From positions 1 to 6,160 of the forward strand of contig JAGROF010000007.1 of the NCBI GenBank assembly GCA_020440405.1: a stretch of 6,160 nucleotides of DNA, in the 5' to 3' direction. The position numbers and the translations under genes are program-made. Below the pieces are notes generated by a model that was not told where the DNA came from, made no database searches, and saw nothing but the letters and a program-made list of their open reading frames with translations. Shown here in pieces: positions 1 through 5,990 of the stretch. This DNA comes from Chlamydiia bacterium. GTDB taxonomy: Bacteria > Chlamydiota > Chlamydiia > Chlamydiales > Simkaniaceae. The first letter of the stretch is position 1; each line of letters begins with the position of its first letter.

Positions 1-2
1 AT

Positions 3-395
<393 letters not shown>

Positions 396-421
396 ATAAC
401 CTTATAACATGGAACAGATTA

Positions 422-1066
422 GTGGATTTTACACGAGAACCTATAGTAGAAACAGTCATTACCCCAAAAGAGGGATATAAATTAGTGATCCGCGCTAGCA
501 GCGGAAATTCAGATGAAGAGTTTTCTGTGGGAGCTGTAGAAGTAGTGTCCTTTGGAAATTGCTACTTTTTTCGCTCTCTTGAAAAGCCTAGAGCCTTTCT
601 TCTTCCTATGACCGAGTATGAAGTTGTTGAGTCAAGAGAAACTCGCACGGTCTTGAAAAAACCTCAAATCGATAAAGCGATTAAAATTGGAGGGGGCAAA
701 AAGCCTGATGCAAAGCAAGAAGAGGCGCCTAAAGAAGAACCCAAAAAGCGAGAAAAGAAGCGGACACGTAAGCGTCGCTCCTCTAAAGGAGAGAGAGAAG
801 CTTCCACCGGAGGAGAAGAGACTTCCAAAGAGGGGGAAGTGGAAACGCCTCCTCCACCAAGACGCACCCTCCTTCCTCCTCCTACAAGCCTGATCTCTGA
901 GCATATTGATCGGTATAAAACCCACCTCATTGAACAAGGAGCTCTTGTTCCTGAAGATATTGAGGAAGGTGAAAAGGCTGCAGAAAAAGAGCTTGCTAAA
1001 CAAGCCGAGGAAAAAGTCGTCGATATCACCGAGAAAGCGCACGTTCCTGAAGACAACGAGTCTTGA
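422..1066 (+). CDS. Conserved-looking hypothetical protein with globular N-terminus and highly charged, proline-rich tail
   Basis: A 214-residue protein of unknown function. I do not recognise a named domain. Residues 1-80 look like a small beta-rich globular domain (TVITPKEGYKLVIRASSG, FSVGAVEVVSFGNCYFF, AFLLPMTEYEVVES). Residues 92-125 are strongly basic, with a KKREKKRTRKRR core that could bind nucleic acid or acidic surfaces. Residues 130-155 are acidic then proline-rich (two runs, PPPPRR and LPPP). Residues 176-205 are Glu/Lys/Ala-rich and probably helical or coiled coil. No signal peptide or membrane segment is seen. The start is taken as GTG at 422: the frame is closed by TAA at 386 with no ATG in between, and a weak GGA lies 8 nt upstream. 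Placement 26 bp after gap suggests co-transcription. Lineage-restricted proteins sit beside gap in Chlamydiae, but homology to them was not tested. The low-complexity tail makes opposite-strand open frames over it untrustworthy. Confidence 0.8.
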   Translation: MDFTREPIVETVITPKEGYKLVIRASSGNSDEEFSVGAVEVVSFGNCYFFRSLEKPRAFLLPMTEYEVVESRETRTVLKKPQIDKAIKIGGGKKPDAKQEEAPKEEPKKREKKRTRKRRSSKGEREASTGGEETSKEGEVETPPPPRRTLLPPPTSLISEHIDRYKTHLIEQGALVPEDIEEGEKAAEKELAKQAEEKVVDITEKAHVPEDNES

Positions 1067-1091
1067 TTCTAAAGCCCCTAAAGAGTACAAT
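1063..1091 (+). promoter_or_regulatory. Predicted sigma70-type promoter of the tRNA-Leu gene
   Basis: TTGATT (1063-1068, 4/6 to the -35 consensus) and TACAAT (1086-1091, 5/6 to the -10 consensus) are separated by exactly 17 bp. Transcription would start near 1098, giving a leader of about 18 nt before the tRNA acceptor stem at 1116. The -35 box overlaps the TGA stop codon of the preceding gene. Spacing and position are right, but this is pattern matching only. Confidence 0.55.
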
Positions 1092-1115
1092 GCCATGAAT
1101 CCATCGTGGCATCAT

Positions 1116-1199
1116 GCTCGGGTGGTGGAATTGGTAGACACAAGGGACTTAAAATCCCTTGGACCTTGGTCCGTGCGGGTTCGAGTCCCGCCCCGAGCA
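1116..1199 (+). tRNA. tRNA-Leu (anticodon UAA)
   Basis: A complete class II tRNA of 84 nt can be folded by eye. The acceptor stem is GCTCGGG (1116-1122) with CCCGAGC (1192-1198) and discriminator A at 1199. The D stem is GTG/CAC (1125-1127 with 1139-1141), with a GG in the loop. The anticodon stem is AGGGA/TCCCT (1143-1147, 1155-1159) around the loop CTTAAAA, giving anticodon TAA at 1150-1152, which reads UUA and probably UUG leucine codons. A long variable arm, GGACC-TT-GGTCC (1161-1172), is typical of Leu/Ser/Tyr tRNAs. The T arm is GCGGG/CCCGC (1175-1179, 1187-1191) with loop TTCGAGT. The 3' CCA is not encoded: CAC follows the discriminator, so CCA would be added by tRNA nucleotidyltransferase. 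Confidence 0.97.
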
Positions 1200-1261
1200 C
1201 ACTTAATTTCTTTGGATTTTTTTTCCTTATTGAACGCCATCTAGAAGCTGTCGTTGCTTGA

Positions 1262-1279
1262 CAAGGTTCCTGAACCTTG
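1262..1279. repeat. Perfect 8-bp inverted repeat, 2-nt centre
   Basis: CAAGGTTC (1262-1269) and GAACCTTG (1272-1279) are perfect reverse complements separated by CT. As RNA this would form a stem of 7 bp with a CCTG tetraloop. No T-run follows on the plus strand, and no A-run precedes it closely for a minus-strand terminator, so it does not look like an ordinary intrinsic terminator. It could be a protein-binding palindrome or a stray hairpin. Confidence 0.6.
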
Positions 1280-1384
1280 CGTTGCGCTCCCCCAGCTCCT
1301 ATCTGGCATCCACTAAGGAAAAAGCCTAGAAATTTAAGTCTGGACTGGGCGGCCCCCTTCGCAAGAATGGTAATAGTAGCCTAC

Positions 1385-1390
1385 GAGGAA
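1385..1390 (+). promoter_or_regulatory. Ribosome-binding site favouring the ATG at 1400
   Basis: GAGGAA lies about 10 nt before the ATG at 1400. This ATG opens the N-terminal frame of the cupin, while the later GTG at 1489 has no comparable site. It is the main argument that 1400 is the original start and that the gene crosses the A8 run in two frames. Confidence 0.55.
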
Positions 1391-1399
1391 TTTCAGCCT

Positions 1400-1761
1400 A
1401 TGCAAGATAAAGTAAATATCAAAAAAAATTCCAACTTTTTGATGAGTATTGGACTCCCAAAATTCTTGCTGAAGTCAATGGTTCTTATGTGAAACTTTTC
1501 AAAGCAAAAGGCGAATTTGTCTGGCATCGTCATGACAACGAGGACGAGTTTTTTTTAGTAGTGAGAGGCGTTTTGCACATAAAGCTAAGGGAAACAGAGA
1601 TTATTCTAAATGAGGGGGAGTTTTTCATTGTTCCGCAAGGCACGGACCATTTGCCTTATGCTCCTGACAAGGCTCATGTGTTGCTATTTGAGCCAAAAAA
1701 TGTGGTGAATACGGGCACTACAGCGTCCGATAAAACAGTTGAAAACCCTGAATGGATTTAG
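1400..1761 (+). pseudogene. Small cupin-fold protein, frame interrupted at an A8 run
   Basis: This single-domain cupin (double-stranded beta-helix metal protein) is cytosolic and of unknown substrate. The body shows cupin motif 1, G-x4-HxH-x4-E-x6-G (GEFVWHRHDNEDE...), and motif 2, G-x5-P-x-G-x2-H (GEFFIVPQGTDH), so the three His and one Glu metal ligands are all present. Only the N-terminus is broken. ATG 1400 with a good ribosome-binding site encodes MQDKVNIKK and then leaves the cupin frame. The body frame begins after a stop at 1408 and encodes KKFQLFDEYWTPKILAEVNG before the GTG at 1489. Adding one A to the run 1421-1428, or a -1 shift on it, joins them into a 120-residue protein of normal family length. 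In that numbering the ligands are H43, H45, E50 and H84. Alternatives are a 90-residue protein from GTG 1489 lacking the first strand region, slippage decoding, or a sequencing error. It converges with the hydrolase 18 bp downstream. Confidence 0.8.
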
Positions 1762-1779
1762 CAAGGCTGTTCCCCTCTC

Positions 1780-2595
1780 TCATAAACGATTTAAAAAAGA
1801 TTTTACGGCGGATGAAAACCGATAAGGTTGGTCGTAGGGAATTCCATGACCAGCGTCTGTGATCTGTGTAACTTCTAAGCATTGATTGAGGTTGGCAAGT
1901 TCTGCGGCAACTTTAGGAGAGATGACGGCGCCCGTATCACCGATAATGAGTAAGCTAGGAATGCTTAGGCTCTTGATAAGCTGTGTATATTCGGGATTTG
2001 GAGGGGTCAAAATTTCAAAGGCATGCATGCTGGTCTGAAAGCGTGCATGTGCGAATAGTTCAATAAATTCAGGCAAGCGGCGGCCTCCATGTCGAGCTTG
2101 GACTTCAGCTAAGTAAGAGTCTCTTGATCCCTTAAGAATGTGGTGATGCTGAGCTGCGATATCACTTTCATAAACTTCCTGCTGCTGCTGCGGCGTCAAA
2201 AAGGTTGGGTCGGCTAGAATAAGCCCTTTTAGTGATTGGGAATTCTGGCTAGCAACCATGGCTGCTGTCATGCCTCCCATAGAATGTCCCAGGAGTATCG
2301 GGTTAGAAAGCTTTAGAGCTTCGATCAAGCCCAAGACGTCGGAAGCGAGGGTATCGTAGCGATAGCCATGATTTGGGGCGCTTGAGTTTCCGTGGCCTCG
2401 GGTATCTGGCATGATCACATCGTAGTTTTCTTTCAGCTCCCGTGCCAAAGGGGTCCAACAAGCCCCGCTTAACATGAGTCCATGCAACAAAACTACAGGG
2501 GGTTTGTCCCCGCCAGTGCGGAGGTAGTGTAAGTGAATGCCGTTTGCTTTATAGGTCTCTGTTATCCACCGATTCGTCATTGCTCTTTCAGCCAT
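1780..2595 (-). CDS. Alpha/beta-hydrolase fold enzyme
   Basis: A 271-residue single-domain alpha/beta hydrolase of usual length, probably an esterase, lactonase or related enzyme; the substrate cannot be read from the sequence. Landmarks in order are the oxyanion-hole segment LLHGLMLSG (residues 36-44), MPDTRGHGNS (62-71), the nucleophile elbow LGHSMGG with Ser105, the acid in LLIIGD (Asp220) and the catalytic His in DAGHGIPYDQP (His250). The triad is therefore complete. The central region (about 135-195) is the variable cap. No signal peptide is visible, so it is expected in the cytosol. The ATG at 2595 is used here, but the next Met, five codons in (ATG at 2580), is preceded by GAAAGAG and may be the real start. 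It lies 40 bp downstream of the autotransporter on the same strand, with no obvious terminator between, so they may share a transcript. It converges with the cupin. Confidence 0.93.
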   Translation of the reverse strand: MAERAMTNRWITETYKANGIHLHYLRTGGDKPPVVLLHGLMLSGACWTPLARELKENYDVIMPDTRGHGNSSAPNHGYRYDTLASDVLGLIEALKLSNPILLGHSMGGMTAAMVASQNSQSLKGLILADPTFLTPQQQQEVYESDIAAQHHHILKGSRDSYLAEVQARHGGRRLPEFIELFAHARFQTSMHAFEILTPPNPEYTQLIKSLSIPSLLIIGDTGAVISPKVAAELANLNQCLEVTQITDAGHGIPYDQPYRFSSAVKSFLNRL

Positions 2596-2635
2596 TATCT
2601 GACGCGTGCGAAGAAAACCTCAAGGAAAAGAATGG

Positions 2636-4897
2636 CTAGAAGCGCATTCCGACCTCTAGGGCGACTGTATTGAGAATGAGGTTGGTGCCGAACTCTCCTA
2701 TGTAAGATAGGGAGACGTAGGGGTATTTTAAGCTGCAGGGGGTATACCGCATGCTGAGGCGAAGGGCCCCTAGGTTTTCGACACGGTCGCTGAAAAGTTG
2801 TACGCTAAGCGTAGAGGCAGATCCTACGAAAAAGGCTTGTTCTTTATCGGCATTGAAAGGAGCTCGATTCACATAACTGACGCTTTCATCAAAGGTTAGG
2901 TCTCCACTTTGATACTGAAGGTGTTGGGTTAGGTTCAGGCCGATTTCTGAGCGCAACAAAGAAACGTAATGGCTATCGATACGTAGGTTTAATCCAGCGC
3001 TTCCACTTTCTTTAACAGAGCCTTGCCAGTTATTCACCCAGTCGAACATTACGTAGGGTTCAATGGTAAGAACGGTGTGATTAATCTTGAAGGGAGTTCC
3101 AATTTCGAGGTGTGGAGAAAAGATTCCCCCATCAACGTTAGATGTGGAGGTAATTGATCCCATTGTTTTTCGCTTGTTATGTAATTGGTAGATCCCTCCC
3201 CAAAGGGCGCCATGGATTGAGATATGATTTCCATGCCACGCAGCGTAGATCGTTAAAAGTTCTTGGTGGATGTTAGCGTCCCCTTGATTGCCGGAGTAAT
3301 CAATGTCTTGGTAAGAATATGCAGCGCCTCCTCCAAGCACAACATTTTCCCATCCTAAGTAATCAAAACCAATAATTCCCCCGACACTCCATTCGTCAAA
3401 TTTAGGAAAAGAATGTCCTTTATCATAGGTTGCAAAAAGGCTATAGGGAGCGATCCAAATGGCATAGTCAGCTTTTTCACACCCTGGAGGTTGATAAATG
3501 CGATCACCAACACTGGCAGTTAGGCCAGCCGTTTCTCCATCTTTTTTGGGTTTGGGTTCTCTTTCTGGAGGACGACGGAGATGATTGGTTAGGACGTTTG
3601 TAGAAAGTCCTAATACAGTATCAGCAAAAACATTTCCGGGCCCAAAGCTTGAAGGATCCGCAAAACTAAGAAGATCAACAATATCCTCCGAGAACGCAAT
3701 GGAGGGGGTAATCCCAACCTCACCTGTAACGCGTGTTGCTACGCCTCCTGGAGACACCAGCGCTGCATAAAAAGCATTTCCTGCACCTTCTTCAAGAGCT
3801 CCAAGGATACCTATTCCTGATTCACTGATTGCTGCAGAAGAGTATTCTGTATTCCCTGTGGGGAGCTCCCCTGTAATAATCGTTACTGCTCCAGAGGGAG
3901 AGACTAGAGCGGCATAAGCATCGTTGTGGTCATTATCCTCTCCCGCAATAATTCCTGCACCAGCACTATTAATGTCTACAACATTGATTTGTCCTTGAGC
4001 AACCGTTACAAACCCTGTGAGGGGGGTTGCAGCTCCAGATAGGGCAACACGAGCGGCATAAGGGGCATTATTATCTTCTCCCCCAATAAGCGCTGTACCG
4101 GAATTGTTGATTGCAACAGATAGAATTTCTCCAGGTCCTGTTGGGGCTCCTGCTCCAAAGACTTCTGTTGCAATTCCTGTGGGTGAAACGACTGCTGCAT
4201 AGGTATCGGTGTTAGCATTATCCCGACCTCCAATGATCCCTGCTCCAGAATTGTTGATCCCTACAGAAAGAATGGTTCCTGTTCCCGTTGGAGCTCCTGC
4301 TCCGGAGATAGTTGTTACAACTCCAGCGGGTGTAAAAATGGCAGCATATGGATCTGTAGTTCCGTTATCTTGTCCTCCAATAATTCCCGCTCCTGAATCA
4401 TTGATTCCAACAAAATTAATGATCCCATTCCCGACAGGAAGACCGGGGCCAGACAAAGAGGAAGCGACCCCAGAAGGGGAAATAAGGGCTAAGAAAGGAA
4501 GTGTTGTATTATGCTGCCCCCCTACAACTCCTGCACCTAATTCATTAATTGCAACAGACTGTATGGAACCAGGAACAGTTGGAATGGCCCCTGCTGTGAC
4601 TCTTGAGGCCACTCCTGTTGGCTTGAGTAAGGCTATATAGGCAACATTGCCATTCTCAATTCCCCCAAGGATTCCATTGCCTAAGCTATTCATTCTTACA
4701 GAATTGATCCGCCCTGTTGGAATGGGGGCATCTCCTGTTACTTTTGTGGCTACACCAGATGAATCGATAGTTGCTGCATATGGATCGGTTAAATTTTCAA
4801 TTCCCCCAACCACTGCTTCTCCATGAAGCATCTGTATCCACAGGAGGGCTCCGAATAGAAGGGCAATTTTCTGGTGTTTTTTACAGGAGAATTTCAT
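2636..4897 (-). CDS. Autotransporter with eight-unit repeat passenger and C-terminal beta-barrel
   Basis: A 753-residue type V secreted (autotransporter) protein expected in the outer membrane with its passenger on the cell surface. Residues 1-27 are a Sec signal peptide: a basic start (MKFSCKKHQK), hydrophobic core (IALLFGALLW) and cleavage near LHG or GEA. Residues 29-410 hold eight units of 46-49 residues, each with a (V/I)(I/V/L)GG-x-(E/D)N opening. Residues 440-455 are a Pro/Arg/Lys linker. Residues about 478-753 form the barrel, with alternating strands (YAIWIAPYSLFATYDKG, YLGWENVVLGGGAAYSY) and the classical C-terminal Phe (ALEVGMRF). Cys is absent from the repeat passenger; only C5, C473 and C721 occur. 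The open frame extends upstream to 5245, but that part is antisense to the ABC ATPase, and the signal peptide fixes the start at 4897. Pmp-type GGA(I/L/V) and FxxN motifs are absent. The ligand and role are unknown; adhesion is only a guess. The divergent neighbour is an ABC exporter. Confidence 0.9.
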   Translation of the reverse strand: MKFSCKKHQKIALLFGALLWIQMLHGEAVVGGIENLTDPYAATIDSSGVATKVTGDAPIPTGRINSVRMNSLGNGILGGIENGNVAYIALLKPTGVASRVTAGAIPTVPGSIQSVAINELGAGVVGGQHNTTLPFLALISPSGVASSLSGPGLPVGNGIINFVGINDSGAGIIGGQDNGTTDPYAAIFTPAGVVTTISGAGAPTGTGTILSVGINNSGAGIIGGRDNANTDTYAAVVSPTGIATEVFGAGAPTGPGEILSVAINNSGTALIGGEDNNAPYAARVALSGAATPLTGFVTVAQGQINVVDINSAGAGIIAGEDNDHNDAYAALVSPSGAVTIITGELPTGNTEYSSAAISESGIGILGALEEGAGNAFYAALVSPGGVATRVTGEVGITPSIAFSEDIVDLLSFADPSSFGPGNVFADTVLGLSTNVLTNHLRRPPEREPKPKKDGETAGLTASVGDRIYQPPGCEKADYAIWIAPYSLFATYDKGHSFPKFDEWSVGGIIGFDYLGWENVVLGGGAAYSYQDIDYSGNQGDANIHQELLTIYAAWHGNHISIHGALWGGIYQLHNKRKTMGSITSTSNVDGGIFSPHLEIGTPFKINHTVLTIEPYVMFDWVNNWQGSVKESGSAGLNLRIDSHYVSLLRSEIGLNLTQHLQYQSGDLTFDESVSYVNRAPFNADKEQAFFVGSASTLSVQLFSDRVENLGALRLSMRYTPCSLKYPYVSLSYIGEFGTNLILNTVALEVGMRF
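3668..4816 (-). repeat. Eight tandem coding repeats in the autotransporter passenger
   Basis: Units begin at residues 29, 76, 124, 172, 221, 270, 316 and 364, giving spacings of 47, 48, 48, 49, 49, 46 and 48. A typical unit reads IIGG-x-DN, then YAA-x-VSP-x-G-x-AT-x-x-x-G, then PTG-x-G, then ILSVAINNSGAG. Units 4 and 5 are the most alike, also at DNA level (shared GCTCCTGCTCC and GAATTGTTGAT on the plus strand), which suggests recent duplication. Unit 8 diverges in its last third (SIAFSEDIVDLL). The array begins right at the signal-peptide cleavage site. Confidence 0.88.
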
Positions 4898-5021
4898 AGC
4901 AGTCTCACATTTTGTTATCTTTTTTTCCTCTTGTATCTTCTTCGACGTATTAAAATCAAATGTTTGACCCAGAGAAGGATGTTCTTGCAAAATAGCAAGA
5001 AAGAGTTTATCATCTCTTGCC
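4898..5021. promoter_or_regulatory. Divergent promoter region between autotransporter and ABC exporter
   Basis: This 124-bp region must drive both directions. For the exporter (plus), TTGACC (4964-4969) and CAAAAT (4988-4993) are spaced 18 bp. For the autotransporter (minus), TTGATT (complement of 4954-4959) and TACAAG (complement of 4930-4935) are spaced 18 bp. Each -10 is only 4/6 to consensus, so the exact boxes are tentative. An inverted repeat at 4982-5001 covers the proposed exporter -10. Neither start has a strong Shine-Dalgarno sequence: GAG lies about 7 nt before the autotransporter ATG, and nothing clear precedes the ATPase ATG. Confidence 0.35.
4982..5001. repeat. 7-bp inverted repeat upstream of the ABC exporter
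   Basis: TTCTTGC (4982-4988) and GCAAGAA (4995-5001) are perfect reverse complements around AAAATA. A third copy of CTTGC follows at 5015-5019, just before the ATPase start codon. The element overlaps the proposed -10 box of the exporter and ends 20 nt before its start codon. It could be an operator or a 5' leader hairpin. Confidence 0.55.
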
Positions 5022-5990
5022 ATGGATCCAAAAAATGTTGTTGTTTTATCAGATGTGTGGAAGTCCTTTCGGACGAGCAAAGGGGGTGTTGAGGCGCTCC
5101 GAGGTGTAGATCTTGAAGTTTTATCAGGAGAAATTTTTGGCTTTTTAGGACCAAATGGTGCGGGAAAAACAACAACGCTTCGCATTTTAACAACGCTCCT
5201 TCCTTTTGATAAGGGGGAGGCTAGGGTGGCTGGTGTGGATGTCAAGAAGGAGCCACAAAAGGTTCGCGAGCAGATTGGTTATGTGAGTCAGAAGGGAGGG
5301 GCAGATCGAAGTGCTACGGGATGGGAAAACCTGGTGCTTCAGGGCTGTCTTTATGGAATGAGCAAGCAGGAGGCCAAGAAGCAGGCAAATCGGTTAGTTG
5401 AAACGTTTGCTCTTGAGGAATGTATTCAACGTTTTGTTTCAACCTATTCTGGAGGACAGCAGAGACGGCTTGACATTGCTTTAGGGATGATGCATCAGCC
5501 AAAAATTCTTTTTTTAGATGAGCCAACAAATGGGCTGGATCCCCAAAACCGTAGTCATTTATGGTCTAAAATTTTGCAATTGAAGGAAGAGGGAGTCACG
5601 ATTTTTTTGACTTCCCACTATCTCGACGAAGTTGATGCGCTTTCTGATCGACTCGCGATTATGGATTATGGAAAAATTGTTGCAACGGGCACTCCTGCAA
5701 TGCTTAAGAAGGAGATTTCAGGAGATATCGTCACAATTGGTGTCCGCAAAGAATACCATTCTAAAGTGATTGAACTTCTCGAAGTGGAATCGATGATTCG
5801 TGAGGTGACGCCTCATGATCAAAATTTACGCTTGTATGTCGATAAGGGAGAGGCAGCGCTTCCTCAAATTTTTCGATTGCTCGACCAAGCTAAGATTCAA
5901 TTAGAAACAATTCAAATGGCTGTCCCGAGTTTAAATGATGTGTTTTTGAAGCAAACGGGACGTCTCCTTCGCAATGAGGAACCATCATGA
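5022..5990 (+). CDS. ABC exporter ATP-binding subunit, DrrA-like
   Basis: A 322-residue nucleotide-binding subunit of an ABC-2 type exporter, peripheral on the inner membrane and hydrolysing ATP to drive export by the permease encoded next. All ATPase motifs are intact: Walker A GPNGAGKT (43-50), Q-loop YVSQ (Gln90), signature YSGGQQRR (142-149), Walker B ILFLDE with catalytic Glu167, D-loop GLDP (171-174) and switch His199 in LTSH. The C-terminal extension after residue 230, ending in VPSLNDVFLKQTGR, is typical of the DrrA/NodI-type subfamily associated with drug, lipid or polyketide export; the substrate cannot be deduced. The ATG at 5022 gives the usual N-terminus (VVVLSDVWKSFRTSKGGVEAL) but lacks a clear Shine-Dalgarno. 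Its stop overlaps the permease start in ATGA, which indicates translational coupling. It is transcribed divergently from the autotransporter. Confidence 0.95.
   Translation: MDPKNVVVLSDVWKSFRTSKGGVEALRGVDLEVLSGEIFGFLGPNGAGKTTTLRILTTLLPFDKGEARVAGVDVKKEPQKVREQIGYVSQKGGADRSATGWENLVLQGCLYGMSKQEAKKQANRLVETFALEECIQRFVSTYSGGQQRRLDIALGMMHQPKILFLDEPTNGLDPQNRSHLWSKILQLKEEGVTIFLTSHYLDEVDALSDRLAIMDYGKIVATGTPAMLKKEISGDIVTIGVRKEYHSKVIELLEVESMIREVTPHDQNLRLYVDKGEAALPQIFRLLDQAKIQLETIQMAVPSLNDVFLKQTGRLLRNEEPS
5976..5980 (+). promoter_or_regulatory. Ribosome-binding site of the permease, inside the ATPase gene
   Basis: GAGGA lies 6 nt before the ATG at 5987 and within the last codons of the ATPase. It supports the overlapping ATGA start of the permease. 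Confidence 0.7.

Larger units (their letters stand above)
1200..1399. other. Gene-free stretch between tRNA-Leu and the cupin
   Basis: I see no supportable gene in these 200 bp. A run of eight T (1217-1224) lies 18 nt after the tRNA, but no clear GC-rich hairpin precedes it, so it is not called as a terminator. A perfect 8-bp inverted repeat is at 1262-1279. A TTGACA hexamer at 1258-1263 has no matching -10 box 16-18 bp downstream. Short open stretches in this region are broken by stops and resemble nothing I recognise. The end of the stretch contains the ribosome-binding site of the cupin gene. Confidence 0.6.

Noticed and set aside
409..480. ATG at 409 as the start of the gene after gap
   Set aside because: It opens a different frame that stops after 23 codons; the real frame has only GTG 422 available.
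632..1096. Two minus-strand open frames and plus-strand alternatives over the charged protein gene
   Set aside because: They are shadows of a Lys/Glu/Pro-rich coding region; the composition (Phe/Leu- or Ser-rich) mirrors its codons and no start signal supports them.
1209..1228. T-run after tRNA-Leu as an intrinsic terminator
   Set aside because: No stable hairpin immediately precedes the eight T residues.
906..1244. Plus-strand open frame running through the tRNA-Leu gene
   Set aside because: It overlaps both the end of the upstream gene in another frame and the whole tRNA.
1258..1286. Consensus TTGACA as a cupin promoter
   Set aside because: No -10-like hexamer lies 16-18 bp downstream (GTTGCG region), so the -35 match alone is not enough.
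1762..1779. Bidirectional terminator between convergent cupin and hydrolase genes
   Set aside because: Only 18 bp, and no inverted repeat or T-run is visible.
3585..4640. Plus-strand and other-frame open stretches across the autotransporter repeats
   Set aside because: They are periodic shadows created by the Gly/Ala/Pro-rich coding repeats.
4898..5245. Upstream extension of the autotransporter frame on the minus strand (116 extra codons)
   Set aside because: It is antisense to the ABC ATPase, has low-complexity composition, and would bury a clear signal peptide starting at 4897.
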